Positions 17,955 through 27,124 of a stretch of DNA of 64,000 nucleotides are shown one piece after another. A model generated the notes under the pieces. It was given only the letters and a program-made list of their open reading frames with translations. It ran no database searches and was not told the origin of the DNA. The position numbers and the translations under genes were made by a program. The stretch covers positions 25,171 to 89,170 of the forward strand of contig JARGGJ010000003.1 of assembly GCA_029210915.1 (NCBI GenBank). The letters are read 5' to 3'. Positions within the stretch are counted from its first letter, which is position 1, and each line of letters starts with the position of its first letter. The DNA is from Patescibacteria group bacterium. Its GTDB lineage: Bacteria; Patescibacteriota; Patescibacteriia; 2-12-FULL-60-25.

Positions 17955-19481
17955 TTGACGGATGACAAAAAAACTTGCGGTTGCAACGGACCATTGGCAC
18001 CACAACCATTTTTCAATTCTTCTCGTGACGCCCGAACACTCACTCGGCTCCAAGAACTTATCGGCCAAATTCCCGAAGAACTCACACGAAAAGAATGCCT
18101 GGCATTGATAGAAGACCAAAAACAACAAGCTGTACAACGGCTACGTGAAGAAACCGAGCAAAAAATTCTTCAAACTTTCCCAAACCTGATTTGTTTTGCC
18201 GACAATCCAAACGAATGTAAGGAAAAAAGAATTTTAAAGCGTTTTTTCTCTATTCGCCACAACTCTGTCATGGTGGGAGAACTGAAAAGATTTCGTGGGA
18301 TGCAAAAAGCATTAAAAACCGCCAAAGACTCTGTAGAGAAATCATTGCCAAAAACCGAATACCGCACAGCCGTTGCCGAAGCTCAAGACCGTGCGCTCTT
18401 CGATATGTATACCGACAAATATGGACTGGACAGATTTGGTTTCGAAAAATCTCGCGCTTTAATGCGCCAAGCAATTACCAACACCCGCGCTTCACTGGAA
18501 AGTATTCTAAGCGAATATTTCCCACCCAATCGTCATTACGATCTTACGTTTAATGACAGGGTTCAAACCGCCCTAACCATGCCTCAATTAATTGAACTTA
18601 TGAGTTCAAAACCCGGGCAAGGTGTATTTTCCAGCCGGATTCCTTTTGAGGCCCGCATCGTGGCTGTCATTGCTCAACTGGAATTTGAGAGCCTCATAGG
18701 TACACATAATCCAGATGCGCTGGATCAAATTCGTGAGAGCTTACTGGATCAGCTTGAAAAAAAAGTTTTTCAAGGCGCGGAAACTACCACCGTAGTCGTT
18801 GTGGCCAAACTGGATCCCCTCAACCATTACCGTGTCAAACAACACACCGATGGAAGCTATGCAATAGCTTGGTACTACGAAGATGACCCTGAGGCAAAAC
18901 AACAAACATCGGAAACGGTTTTTATTCAACGCCTCAGAGTGCACATCATCAAAAAAAATGGCAACTGCATTCTGGTTCACTCCAAAGCTAGAAGAAAAGA
19001 AAGAATCTTTGCCAAACAATTGCGTAAAAACCAACGCAAACCCGAACAAGTCACCGATTTGTCCGGGCTTGTCATGGTTCTTCTGAACAACAACCCCATC
19101 AACGAGGAATGTTTGGCGAATCGCTTAAGAGCAACAATCGTAAACTGCCCCGGATTGGTTTCCGCTCAACAATCAAATGCCAAACGAGCCGGTGCCATCG
19201 ACCGCGACAACCCATTCTCGTCAGACACAAGGCGAGGAGAAAAATACGAGTTTCTTTGGAGTGGAATATGGCACGAGCTTCAAATCCTAGCCCTGCCCGA
19301 TTTCATCAACTCGCTCATTGCACACGCACAGGATGGCCATCCATTCTACAAACTAATCACTTATCTCGACACGCTTTTTCCTTGGATCTGGCCTGCTCAC
19401 ATTTATAGAATGGACTGGTTCAGCCAAGAAATCCGCGACATGCTCTGGCGTTACAAATGTTCCACGCTCCAACCCGCCTAA
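17955..19481 (+). CDS. 508-residue orphan, possibly RelA/SpoT-like fold
   Basis: Start is TTG, fixed by AAGGAGG six bases upstream and the promoter at 17895. Residues 20-75 look coiled-coil. In the second half the order of motifs KARRKERIFAKQL, VTDLSGLVMVLL and WHELQIL loosely recalls the RelA/SpoT nucleotidyltransferase core (Arg/Lys strand, DxxGxR region, ExQI), but key residues differ and this is a weak, by-eye resemblance. No membrane segment. A Cys pair opens the protein (CGCNG). Ends with its own strong terminator. Function unknown. Confidence 0.75.
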   Translation: MTDDKKTCGCNGPLAPQPFFNSSRDARTLTRLQELIGQIPEELTRKECLALIEDQKQQAVQRLREETEQKILQTFPNLICFADNPNECKEKRILKRFFSIRHNSVMVGELKRFRGMQKALKTAKDSVEKSLPKTEYRTAVAEAQDRALFDMYTDKYGLDRFGFEKSRALMRQAITNTRASLESILSEYFPPNRHYDLTFNDRVQTALTMPQLIELMSSKPGQGVFSSRIPFEARIVAVIAQLEFESLIGTHNPDALDQIRESLLDQLEKKVFQGAETTTVVVVAKLDPLNHYRVKQHTDGSYAIAWYYEDDPEAKQQTSETVFIQRLRVHIIKKNGNCILVHSKARRKERIFAKQLRKNQRKPEQVTDLSGLVMVLLNNNPINEECLANRLRATIVNCPGLVSAQQSNAKRAGAIDRDNPFSSDTRRGEKYEFLWSGIWHELQILALPDFINSLIAHAQDGHPFYKLITYLDTLFPWIWPAHIYRMDWFSQEIRDMLWRYKCSTLQPA

Positions 19482-19489
19482 CCCACCCG

Positions 19490-19516
19490 ACTCTCGCGCT
19501 CGCGAGAGTTTTTCTT
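19490..19516 (+). terminator. Terminator after the 508-residue gene
   Basis: Perfect stem CTCTCGCG/CGCGAGAG with two-base loop, then TTTTTCTTTT. Confidence 0.85.
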
Positions 19517-19666
19517 TTCCAAATTCTTTCAGGATGACCACATTGGGTCATCCTCACTGAATTTACAGGCGGACGTTTGACATCCGGCATGTCATTCAGT
19601 AAAATCCGCTTAAACTTATTATTCTACGTTAAGACGTTAAGACGTTAAGACGTTTCACATTTATTT

Positions 19667-20179
19667 ATGAAACACCCCAGCGAAACAATCCAAAGATCTT
19701 TAGTACTCTTAAAACCAGATGCCTTAAACCGCGGTCTTGTTGGCGAGATCTTAACCCGCTTTGAAAAAGTTGGACTAAAAATTTCCGGTTTAAAAATGGT
19801 TTGGTCATCGGAAGAAACAGCTAAAAAGCACTACACTCAGGACTTGGCGGATCGCCGAGGTGAGCAGGTACGCCAACTTATGGTTGATATGCTTATGTCG
19901 GGGCCAATAATCGCCATCGCTTTAGAAGGTGTGGAGGCTGTAGAAGTTGTACGCAAAATGGTTGGCGGCACCGAGCCAAAAACCGCGGCCCCCGGTACAA
20001 TCCGCGGCGATTTCGCCCATGTCTCTTTTAAACACGCCGATGCCAAACAGGCAGGTGTATTTAATCTCATCCACGCATCCGGAAACCCCGAAGAGGCTGA
20101 AACCGAAATCGATGTCTGGTTCGATGAAAACGAGGTCCATGCTTTTGAGCCTGAATACATAAAACGAACCATAATCTAG
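19667..20179 (+). CDS. ndk: Nucleoside diphosphate kinase
   Basis: Transfers the gamma phosphate from ATP to NDPs through a phosphohistidine. 170 residues against about 140-150 typical; the extra length is an insertion around residues 40-60 and 130-150. RSLVLLKPDALNRGLVGEI is the N-terminal signature and NLIHASGNPEEA contains the catalytic histidine (usual form NxxHGSD, here HASG). Preceded by GTTAAGACGTTAAGACG repeats and no Shine-Dalgarno. It opens a run of plus-strand housekeeping genes. Confidence 0.95.
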   Translation: MKHPSETIQRSLVLLKPDALNRGLVGEILTRFEKVGLKISGLKMVWSSEETAKKHYTQDLADRRGEQVRQLMVDMLMSGPIIAIALEGVEAVEVVRKMVGGTEPKTAAPGTIRGDFAHVSFKHADAKQAGVFNLIHASGNPEEAETEIDVWFDENEVHAFEPEYIKRTII

Positions 20180-20180
20180 C

Positions 20181-20208
20181 AAAAAAACCGGCCTCGAGCC
20201 GGTTTTTT
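20181..20208 (+). terminator. ndk terminator
   Basis: AAAAAACCGGC, loop CTCGA, GCCGGTTTTTT, directly after the stop. Confidence 0.9.
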
Positions 20209-20348
20209 GATGCTATCAGCTATCGGCTATCAGCCATCCGTTAATTTCCTCTTGCATTTATAGCATTTCTTTGCTAAACTTACCGCGTTATTAATCAACT
20301 GCGTTATAACGTTAAGACGTTAAGACGTTAAACTATTTACTGATTCAT

Positions 20349-20588
20349 ATGTCATTACCCGGACATCGGAGGACTAGTAGCGACAAACGCCGCCGAGCAG
20401 CGCACTTCGCACTAAAGAAACAAACAATTACTGAAGATCCAAAAACCGGCTTGGAACACCGTTCTCATCGTGTTGCCCCGGGCGCAACTGAATACCGCGG
20501 GCACGAGGTACACGTTAAAGGCAAAGATAAAAAACTCGAACGCCTGCTCAAAAAATCTAAAAAACCCGAAGCTGAAGTTAAGAAATAA
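20349..20588 (+). CDS. rpmF: 50S ribosomal protein L32 (bL32), cysteine-free
   Basis: 79 residues. LPGHRRTSSDKRRRAAHFAL corresponds to the basic L32 N-terminus, and HRSHRVAPGATEYRGHEV matches the usual HRVCPxCGYYxGREV segment with the zinc-binding cysteines replaced. The C-terminal Lys-rich tail is an addition. L32 is a small 50S protein near the peptidyl transferase centre. Preceded by ACGTTAAGACGTTAAGACG repeats; no Shine-Dalgarno. nusB follows after 49 bases. Confidence 0.85.
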   Translation: MSLPGHRRTSSDKRRRAAHFALKKQTITEDPKTGLEHRSHRVAPGATEYRGHEVHVKGKDKKLERLLKKSKKPEAEVKK

Positions 20589-20637
20589 TTCTTATTTCAT
20601 AATTCAAAATTCATAATTACCCGTACATTCGCACCTT

Positions 20638-21228
20638 ATGTCAAATCGTCACTTAGCCAGAACAATAGTTTTGCAATCCCTATACGAATGGGATTTTCAC
20701 ACAAGAACCAAAGAAGAAGCCATCGATATAACCGAACGTAATCTCGATGAATTCGCTCCTGATTTTGATGAGCGTTCTTTTACGTTGTCGCTCATGAAAG
20801 GCATCATGGATCATAACAATGAAATAATCGCCGCCATAACCAAATTCGCCCCGGATTGGCCAATAGAAAGAATCACAACAGTCGACAGAAACGTGCTGCG
20901 TATCGGCATCTTTGAACTGATGTACGACGATCAAATTCCTTCCAAAGTTGCCATTAACGAAGCAATCGAACTTGCTAAAACTTTCGGCGGTGAATCATCA
21001 GGCAAATTTGTAAACGGAGTTTTGGGCGCCGTCTTCCGAGATCTCTCAGCCAGCGGTAAAACCAAAGAAGCCGATAAACCCAAAGAAGAAAAACCCAAAC
21101 AAGAAAAAGTTGAACCGGAAAAACCAATAATAAAAACTGAAACAACAGCAGTTTCAAATCCGGAAGAAACAACCGAACAACCCAAAACCCCAAAATTCGA
21201 TTTCAACCCCAATCCACCAAAAGAATAA
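20638..21228 (+). CDS. nusB: Transcription antitermination protein NusB with C-terminal tail
   Basis: NusB pairs with S10 (NusE) to bind boxA in rRNA leaders and prevent premature termination. The NusB fold covers residues 1-140 ([15 protein letters not shown] at the start, [14 protein letters not shown] and [20 protein letters not shown] later). The last 55 residues are a Lys/Glu/Pro/Thr-rich disordered tail not found in standard NusB. No Shine-Dalgarno site. It lies between rpmF and rnc, an RNA-processing neighbourhood. Confidence 0.95.
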   Translation: MSNRHLARTIVLQSLYEWDFHTRTKEEAIDITERNLDEFAPDFDERSFTLSLMKGIMDHNNEIIAAITKFAPDWPIERITTVDRNVLRIGIFELMYDDQIPSKVAINEAIELAKTFGGESSGKFVNGVLGAVFRDLSASGKTKEADKPKEEKPKQEKVEPEKPIIKTETTAVSNPEETTEQPKTPKFDFNPNPPKE

Positions 21229-21357
21229 ACCTGAAAAAAATTGTTATTTATTAATTATTAATTATTATTTTCGAGCTCTGCTCGAGTAGAACGCTTTTGA
21301 CGAAGCGCACGGATAGATCCGTCATCTTCGTTAGAATCGTTCGCAAAAAGCGAACTT

Positions 21358-22071
21358 ATGTTAACGCACAACGAAATAGATTTTAAGCCACTTGAGAGCA
21401 GGCTTGGTTATGAGTTTAAAGATAAAACCATACTCTTACAGGCTATAACCCACCGATCATACTTAAACGAACACTCAGATTTCCCCTACGATCACAACGA
21501 ACGTTTAGAGTTTTTAGGAGATGCGGTTTTAGAGTTGGTTGTTACAGAGAATCTTTTTATCAACTATCCAAACCCCGAGGGTGAGCTTACCAACTGGCGC
21601 GCGGCACTTGTTAACGCAAAAACCTTAGCCGGCATCGCAACCGATTTACAGTTCGAAGAATATCTTCTCATGTCCAAAGGCGAAGCAAAAGATAAAAATT
21701 CCAAAGCCCGCATGTACATTTTAGCTAATGCGATAGAAGCAATCATCGGCGCCATCTACATGGATGGGCAATGGGAAGCGGCCAAGAAATTTATCGATTC
21801 ACATATTCTATCTATCCTCCCAAATATCCTCGAGAATAAACTCTACATCGATCCCAAAAGCCGTTTTCAAGAAACATCGCAAGAGCTCATGGGTATTACT
21901 CCAAATTACAAAGTATTAAAAGAAGTTGGCCCCGATCATAACAAAGAATTCACCGTCGGTGTTTTCCTCGATAAAGAACTTATTGCTGTTGGCAGCGGCA
22001 CCAGCAAGCAAGAAGCACAAATTGCCGCCGCCGAGGCAGGGTTGGAAGCTAAAAAATGGGAGATAAAGTAA
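21358..22071 (+). CDS. rnc: Ribonuclease III
   Basis: Cleaves double-stranded RNA, matures rRNA and controls mRNAs. 237 residues, normal. The catalytic signature NERLEFLGDAVLELVV lies at about residues 42-57, the second acidic patch in EAIIGAIYMDG, and the C-terminal dsRNA-binding domain runs from about residue 163 (SRFQETSQELMG) to the end (KQEAQIAAAEAGL). The start lies just after a small hairpin TTCGCAAAAAGCGAA. The terminator at 22091 closes the unit. Confidence 0.97.
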   Translation: MLTHNEIDFKPLESRLGYEFKDKTILLQAITHRSYLNEHSDFPYDHNERLEFLGDAVLELVVTENLFINYPNPEGELTNWRAALVNAKTLAGIATDLQFEEYLLMSKGEAKDKNSKARMYILANAIEAIIGAIYMDGQWEAAKKFIDSHILSILPNILENKLYIDPKSRFQETSQELMGITPNYKVLKEVGPDHNKEFTVGVFLDKELIAVGSGTSKQEAQIAAAEAGLEAKKWEIK

Positions 22072-22090
22072 TTTATCCGATTAACTAAAG

Positions 22091-22111
22091 AAGCCCCCCA
22101 AGGGGCTTTTT
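22091..22111 (+). terminator. rnc terminator
   Basis: AGCCCC, CCAA, GGGGCT followed by TTTT. It also lies just beyond the end of the convergent gene at 22115. Confidence 0.75.
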
Positions 22112-22114
22112 GAA

Positions 22115-22714
22115 TCAAAGAGGGTCATTATCGACGTGTCGCTTGTGATCCAATTCACGAGCTTTCAAGACAAACCGGCCAAAGGTGGAAATAATCATTT
22201 CCAGATCACTACCGGAAAAAGTTCGTATTTCGCCATCAAGCAAACCAAGCTCATTCAATAATGGAAGGAGCAGCGTCGGTTGATCTTTTTTACAATGTGC
22301 GTGCAACACCCATCCATCTTGATCATCATTCATATAAATGGCGGATTCGTGCACACCATCACTATCAATGATACCAAAATTTAATTGGGCGGTACCTTCC
22401 GGCAACTCCAAAGAGATGTAACATGGTAAATCCCAAATTTTCGTATCAATGTGAACCATGTATACGTCATCATCAATGAATTCGGAATCCGAAGTATCGA
22501 CACCGGCATCATCAAAAAGTTTGCAAATCATTTCAAAATGATTAACGCATCGAATCATGTTATCCAGCTTTTCCGTACTGTCAATATTAGCCAAAGCGAA
22601 GTGACGCTCTATTTCTTGCTTAAACGGATCTTCTCCGGCTTTGCTCAAAAGTTCACAAATCCTTGCAAATTGTGTCAGAGATTTTTTCAACGCATCAAAT
22701 TCTTCGTCTTGCAT
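22115..22714 (-). CDS. Acidic orphan protein, unknown function
   Basis: 199 residues from ATG at 22714, fixed by AAAGGAG seven bases upstream; the longer frame starting at 22789 would include the promoter. Overall acidic, starting MQDEEFDALKKSLTQFARIC (helical). The middle (VYMVHIDTKIWDLPCYISLE) and INFGIIDSDG-type strands suggest an alpha/beta domain; I do not recognise it. Own promoter; convergent with rnc. Confidence 0.7.
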   Translation of the reverse strand: MQDEEFDALKKSLTQFARICELLSKAGEDPFKQEIERHFALANIDSTEKLDNMIRCVNHFEMICKLFDDAGVDTSDSEFIDDDVYMVHIDTKIWDLPCYISLELPEGTAQLNFGIIDSDGVHESAIYMNDDQDGWVLHAHCKKDQPTLLLPLLNELGLLDGEIRTFSGSDLEMIISTFGRFVLKARELDHKRHVDNDPL

Positions 22715-22744
22715 GTGATACTCCTTTATTATGGAACTGTTAAC

Positions 22745-22773
22745 TGAATACCTTAATTTTAAGTTTATGTCAA
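22745..22773 (-). promoter_or_regulatory. Promoter of the acidic orphan
   Basis: Minus-strand TTGACA (22768-22773), 17-base spacer, TATTCA (22745-22750). Confidence 0.65.
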
Positions 22774-22829
22774 TAATAGAAGCCTTCAACCTTTACAAAA
22801 AACTCGCCTGAGCAAGTTTTTACTGGCCG

Positions 22830-23128
22830 TACCATGCAAAACCGTTACTTCGATTTACTAACCGTGCAAATCTGATATCCATCAGATCCACGTTTACTTA
22901 AATAGCCCGCGGTGCCACGTGAACCGCGTGCTAAAGTTACTTTGCCCCGTAAAGAGTGCTTTGCACCCCGCGGGGCAGGTAAAAATCGCCTAATATTACT
23001 TATAGCGATTTTTTACGAGGCTAGCCACGTGAAATCGCGTACTTAAGAAACTTGCCCCGTAAAATACGCCAAGGCGGATCACGGGGCACGAAAAAATCGC
23101 CTAATATTACTTATAGCGATTTTTTACG
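22830..23128 (-). repeat. tRNA-linked modular palindromic repeats downstream of tRNA-Arg
   Basis: Directly after the CCA end of tRNA-Arg (reading the minus strand) come CGTAAAAAATCGC...GCGATTTTTTCGTG hairpins, each followed by a GTGCCCCGT...ACGGGGCA palindrome and a CACGTGGC boundary. Two full units and a partial third (AATCTGATATCCATCAGAT at about 22868-22886) are visible. The same modules follow tRNA-Ile-GAT and tRNA-Ile-TAT. The first hairpin presumably terminates the tRNA transcript. Confidence 0.8.
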
Positions 23129-23203
23129 TGGTGCACCCTGAGGGAATCGAACCCCCATTGCCGGTTTCGAAGACCGGAGCTTTATCCGTTAAGCTAAGAG
23201 TGC
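23129..23203 (-). tRNA. tRNA-Arg (TCG)
   Basis: Acceptor GCACTCT pairs with AGGGTGC; anticodon loop CTTCGAA between CCGGT and ACCGG gives TCG; T-loop TTCGATT. CCA is encoded (23129-23131). Length 75 with CCA. Confidence 0.95.
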
Positions 23204-23336
23204 CAAATTAAGTACCACGATATTAGCTTATTTTATCTTTTTTGGCAAAAATCTACCCATTGACTCCGCTCCGGTTATTATGATTAACTGACCGCAATCC
23301 GAATCATCGGAAAGGCCTTTCACAAAGGATATCACA

Positions 23337-24179
23337 ATGGCAAATCGCAACTTCATGGATCTCTTGCGCGCAAAGTGGGAACAAGGCAAATTCGTCTGCG
23401 TCGGGCTCGATAGCGACTACGGAAAACTTCCTCCAGTCTGCAAATTCAACAACCCCTTAATCTCAATAGTTGCTTTCAACAAAGCCATCATCGAAGCCAC
23501 TGCCGACCTTGTCTGTGCGTACAAACCAAATCTCGCTTTTTATATCATGCACGGTTCAGATGGAATCCAGGCTCTCAGTATGACCATGGATTGGATCAAA
23601 AAACTCGCACCCGATGTGCCGGTAATTCTGGATGCAAAATTCGCGGATATTGGAAATACAAATATCGGGTATGCCAAATTCGTATTCGATTATTTGGGCG
23701 CTGACGCAGTAACGCTCCATCCATATCTCGGTAAATCTGCCCTACAGCCATTCTTGGAACGCAAAGACAAGGGTTGTATCATTCTCTGTCGTACAAGCAA
23801 CCCGGGAGCCGGAGAATTCCAAGATATGGTCTCCGAACAAGCACTGTATGAACGAGTAGCCCATAAAGTTACTTTTTACTGGAATGGTAATCAGAATTGC
23901 TGTTTGGTTGCCGGAGCCACCTATCCGGAAGAACTCGCCAAAATTCGTACATGTGCCGGAGACTTACCCCTCCTCATACCGGGTATCGGCAAGCAGGGCG
24001 GTGACCTGGAGGCAACAATTCAAAATGGAATTGATTCCAAAGGACAAGGTATAATCATCAACTCCAGCAGCGGCATTATCTTTGCCTCAAGCGGTGAAGA
24101 TTTTGCCAACCGCGCCCGAAGGGAAACTCAAAAACTTCATTATGATATAAACGACATACTCGCCAAACTCAAAACGTAA
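23337..24179 (+). CDS. pyrF: Orotidine 5'-phosphate decarboxylase
   Basis: Converts OMP to UMP in pyrimidine synthesis. 280 residues, the longer (type 2) bacterial form. The catalytic DxKxxD is seen in ILDAKFADIGNTN at about residue 95; FCVGLD-like CVGLDSDYGKLP opens the barrel and LLIPGIGKQGGD is the phosphate-binding end. Start ATG has AAAGGAT upstream, unusual among housekeeping genes here; a TTGACT at 23260 may be its -35. No other pyrimidine gene is near; it stands alone with its own terminator. Confidence 0.95.
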   Translation: MANRNFMDLLRAKWEQGKFVCVGLDSDYGKLPPVCKFNNPLISIVAFNKAIIEATADLVCAYKPNLAFYIMHGSDGIQALSMTMDWIKKLAPDVPVILDAKFADIGNTNIGYAKFVFDYLGADAVTLHPYLGKSALQPFLERKDKGCIILCRTSNPGAGEFQDMVSEQALYERVAHKVTFYWNGNQNCCLVAGATYPEELAKIRTCAGDLPLLIPGIGKQGGDLEATIQNGIDSKGQGIIINSSSGIIFASSGEDFANRARRETQKLHYDINDILAKLKT

Positions 24180-24198
24180 GCACTTCAGAACTCTAATT

Positions 24199-24220
24199 GA
24201 CACATACATTGTGTCTTTTT
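24199..24220 (+). terminator. pyrF terminator
   Basis: GACACA, TACAT, TGTGTC followed by TTTTTATTTTT. Confidence 0.8.
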
Positions 24221-24243
24221 ATTTTTAACTTTTTTAATCTCAA

Positions 24244-24272
24244 TTGACACTTACCGAATATTTAGTTAGTTT
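24244..24272 (+). promoter_or_regulatory. Promoter of the NlpC/P60 gene
   Basis: Perfect TTGACA (24244-24249), 17-base spacer, TAGTTT (24267-24272). Confidence 0.6.
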
Positions 24273-24301
24273 AACTCCAGTCCTTTAATGAGAGAGGGAT
24301 C

Positions 24302-24916
24302 ATGTTTCGTGCTGTCGGCAACCGTTGTGCTGTAAACTTGCGCAAACTAAACCTGCCAATACCCATTGAACTAGCAAAGAATATCTTACAAAGCCGTGGA
24401 TTTGAGCTAATCCAAATCGATTTAATCGAAACTGCCGGATCCTGCATTGGCAAAGCCAAATACAAACTTGGTGCCACCCAGTATCAAGCTCCTCACATTT
24501 TTGATTGCAGTAGTTTTACCAAATGGGTCTACGCGCAATCAGGTATCGAACTTAAGAGAAGAACCATTCAACAATTTGAACAAGGCTTACCCATCCCGAT
24601 ACAAAAAATCCGCGCCGGCGATCTTATTTTTAAAACCGGTCAAAGGCACAATTGGTATCGGCACAACCCAAATAAAAACGTAGGCCATGTTGGTATCGCG
24701 ACAGGTAAAAATACGGTTATCCATGCCGCCAATCACGGCCGAGGCGTAACCGAATCGCCAATATCCGAATTCACTATTCATAACGAATACCGCGGAATTT
24801 GCCGCATAATCACAAATCCCGGCGACACCGAAACATACATCACTCCTCCTCATCGAGAAATCGAATGCTCCGATGATTTCTTCTGGGTAATCGTCCAAAG
24901 CTTACCCAAAACCTAA
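24302..24916 (+). CDS. NlpC/P60-family protein without signal peptide
   Basis: 204 residues. The catalytic Cys is in FDCSSFTKWVYAQSGIEL (about residues 65-82), followed by AGDLIF, the catalytic His in GHVGIATG and a second polar residue in VIHAANHGRG, the order expected for NlpC/P60 papain-like enzymes, which usually cut peptidoglycan stem peptides. There is no signal peptide or membrane segment, so a cytosolic amidase or a non-classical export route is possible. Shine-Dalgarno GAGAGGGA and its own promoter and terminator make it a self-contained unit. Confidence 0.85.
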   Translation: MFRAVGNRCAVNLRKLNLPIPIELAKNILQSRGFELIQIDLIETAGSCIGKAKYKLGATQYQAPHIFDCSSFTKWVYAQSGIELKRRTIQQFEQGLPIPIQKIRAGDLIFKTGQRHNWYRHNPNKNVGHVGIATGKNTVIHAANHGRGVTESPISEFTIHNEYRGICRIITNPGDTETYITPPHREIECSDDFFWVIVQSLPKT

Positions 24917-24952
24917 AATCTGCCCTGAGCAACGTCGAACGGGCAGATTTTT
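24915..24952 (+). terminator. Terminator after the NlpC/P60 gene
   Basis: AAAATCTGCCC pairs with GGGCAGATTTTT around a 15-base loop, immediately after the stop. Confidence 0.8.
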
Positions 24953-25277
24953 AATTGTCTTGAACCACGATTCGCTTGATTTAATGATTAGCTTGATTAT
25001 TATTTCTTATTATCTGAACCTTGATTTTAACTCATATTCCCGCTCAAATTAATTTGATTACTGTAGGAGTTTATTTAAATATTATTTACGTAGGGATAGA
25101 TCTTGTGTCTATCCGTGCTAACACCGAAGGTGGAACTGAATTTACCAGTTATAACAGCACGGATAACCACAAGGGTTTATCCCTACGAAAATACGGATAA
25201 TCATGGTAAATTAGGTTTGTAATCGGTTCGAAAATCAAGGTTCAAGATTGTTTGAATCAAGGTTCAGAATTTCTTAA
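24953..25277. repeat. Spacer with GTAGGGATA palindrome, copy 1
   Basis: No gene. The palindromic element at 25090-25186 has arms GTAGGGATAGATCTTGTG and CACAAGGGTTTATCCCTAC, with two smaller hairpins (CACCGAAGGTG and AACTG...CAGTT) between them. Copies lie at 28218-28285 and 30446-30515. Flanks carry repeated AACCTTGATT-type words. Confidence 0.75.
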
Positions 25278-25949
25278 TTATTTTATGCAATCAGTAATCA
25301 TATCCTCCGGAAATTCATAAACATCAATAGCTTCGCATTCATAAGTTCCATTTCCATCTACGACCACATCCCAAGCACCCTGATCTTTAACAGCCAAAAA
25401 CATTCCTCCGCCCTGCTCTCCCGCAAACTGCACCGACCCGCGCGCGTGCGTTGCATCATATTTATCTACCTTAACGGTGATATCCTCTATATTTTTGTGA
25501 TATATATCCGCAAAAGCCATCTGTATGTCCCGTGCGTCAGCGATAGTAAATTCCGCATCCGCCGGCTTGCAATTTCCCATCATATCTTCCGGAAAATTAT
25601 ACTGCCTTAACAAATCACATTCATAAGGTTTTTGTTCCGGATCATAAATAACCGACCATTCATCATCTGCTTTAAAAGCCATAAAATCATTTTTATCGAC
25701 ACCCGGCATGCTAACATAACCCCTGACAAAATCTCCTTCATCCTCATTAATCTCAACTTTTACATCATTAACTCCGGTTTTATAATTATCCGCAAACACC
25801 TCCTCAATCGCCACAACCACAGAATCGATATTTGTTACTTGTGACTCACCATTTGATGATTGATTACACCCTGCCCCAAACAACAAAACCAAAAAAATTA
25901 CCGACGTTAAACTTTTAACGTTAAACTTTTGACTTTCATTAGTATTCAT
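25278..25949 (-). CDS. Putative lipoprotein, two-repeat
   Basis: 223 residues from ATG at 25949 (MNTNESQKFNVK), discarding a 12-residue upstream extension. A hydrophobic segment ends in the lipobox LLFGAGC, so it is probably lipid-anchored. The mature part shows an internal duplication: two blocks each end with EC(D/E)...Y(N/E)FPEDM(M/I)..C (about residues 110-128 and 205-223), with four paired cysteines likely in disulfides. Function unknown. It shares the FGAGCN signal with the lipoprotein at 40489. Confidence 0.8.
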   Translation of the reverse strand: MNTNESQKFNVKSLTSVIFLVLLFGAGCNQSSNGESQVTNIDSVVVAIEEVFADNYKTGVNDVKVEINEDEGDFVRGYVSMPGVDKNDFMAFKADDEWSVIYDPEQKPYECDLLRQYNFPEDMMGNCKPADAEFTIADARDIQMAFADIYHKNIEDITVKVDKYDATHARGSVQFAGEQGGGMFLAVKDQGAWDVVVDGNGTYECEAIDVYEFPEDMITDCIK

Positions 25950-26395
25950 ATGAATCCATTCTACCCTCTCCCAACTTTTAGTCAAATTCCCGATTACACC
26001 TAGTTCCAGTATTTGGTATCTTGTATATAGTATCTAGCAGTTAATCAGCTTAGATTCTCAGATTCTTATCCTAGTACCTAGTACCTAGTACCTTATGCCA
26101 GTATTTGGTATTTTGTATTTGGTATTTGGCAGTTCGATCGGCATAGATTCTCAGTATTCGTTGTTCTCGAAGATCCCAAGCGCAGTCGAGGGGTAGTTCG
26201 TCGAGCTGAGATCGATTCGTAATTTATTTTTTTTGTAATTAAATTGAATCCGCTCGCTTTATTATTTGTTATTTGTTATTTGTTATTTAAACCCCGTAGT
26301 TCTCGAAGATCCTGAGCGTAGTCGAGGGGGTAGTTCGACGTTCAACGCATAAAGTTGTACGATAAGATAAGCACCCTCATGAAAAGGAGTCCGTC
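25950..26395. repeat. Repeat-word spacer
   Basis: No gene. Contains GTATTTGGTATCTTGTATATAGTATCTAGCAG-type words, AGATTCTCAGATTCT, CTAGTACCTAGTACC, two copies of TTCTCGAAGATCC..GCGnAGTCGAGGGG (about 26162 and 26289), a GTTCGTCGAGC word, and TTATTATTTGTTATTTGTTATT. The last 40 bases carry the start signals of the gene at 26396. Confidence 0.75.
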
Positions 26396-26668
26396 ATGGC
26401 CAAAAATGTTTATGTACCACCGCGCAGGAACGTAAAAATCAAATCGGGTCAAAACGCCCGTATTACATCCAGCCATCAAAAACCCTATCGTAAAGATGGC
26501 AAGCCAGCTCACGAAAGAACGATTCATCCCGACGAAGCTCAACAAGAAGCCGCCACAGAGCTGAATCCCGCTTTCGTAAACCCTGATGGCTCTATCAATT
26601 TCTGGGCGGGTATTTCCACCGCCCCACAATCCACTCATCAAGACAAAGATGAACCAGAGGACAAATGA
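26396..26668 (+). CDS. Small basic/polar orphan protein
   Basis: 90 residues, MAKNVYVPPRRNVKIKSGQ at the start, Gln/Glu/Asp-rich at the end; probably disordered and not recognised. Supported by Shine-Dalgarno AAAAGGAG seven bases before ATG and a hairpin terminator after the stop. An overlapping minus-strand frame (26342-26686) lacks any such signals. Functionally opaque. Confidence 0.65.
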   Translation: MAKNVYVPPRRNVKIKSGQNARITSSHQKPYRKDGKPAHERTIHPDEAQQEAATELNPAFVNPDGSINFWAGISTAPQSTHQDKDEPEDK

Positions 26669-26685
26669 ACAAATCTCTCTTGCCA

Positions 26686-26713
26686 AACCGCCGTAAGCCC
26701 CGGCGGTTGTTTC
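26686..26713 (+). terminator. Terminator after the 90-residue orphan
   Basis: AACCGCC/GGCGGTT stem with loop GTAAGCCCC-like, then TGTTTCTT. Confidence 0.65.
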
Positions 26714-27124
26714 TTGTCTGAACCTTGATTAAAAACTGTCTTGAACCTTGATTTTCGAACCGATTACAAACCTAATTTACCATGATTACTTAAGGTTGAT
26801 AATTGTCTATTCCTAAAGTAATCAAGGCAATCTGATCGCGAATCAAGTTTTTATCCAAAGGCAGATCCGCCAATGGCGGAAATCAAGGTTCAGACAATAA
26901 GTAATTAAGGTAAATTAGGTTTGTAATCAAGTTTAATCAAGGTTCAGACAATAACCATTCAAGGTTCAGACATTTTCTGTCCATCAGCTTTTGACAAAAA
27001 CAACATATACGAAGTTTTAGCTTATCTTAGCCAAAATCTATATAGCTTATTTTTTCGCTAATTTTAGCCATAAAAACAAGCTATTTTTTTGTTACTCAAT
27101 TTACAGAATATTGACCAAGGGGGC
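26714..27124. repeat. Spacer of CTTGATT / AATCAAG words
   Basis: No gene. At least seven copies of TGAACCTTGATT or its complement AATCAAGGTTCA, interleaved with GAACCGATTACAAACC and its complement, and one TCCGCCAATGGCGGA hairpin word at about 26866. An AT-rich stretch (27000-27110) precedes the island promoter. Confidence 0.7.

Noticed and set aside
26342..26686. Minus-strand 114-residue hydrophobic frame
   Set aside because: Opposite strand of the 90-residue gene, which has Shine-Dalgarno and terminator.
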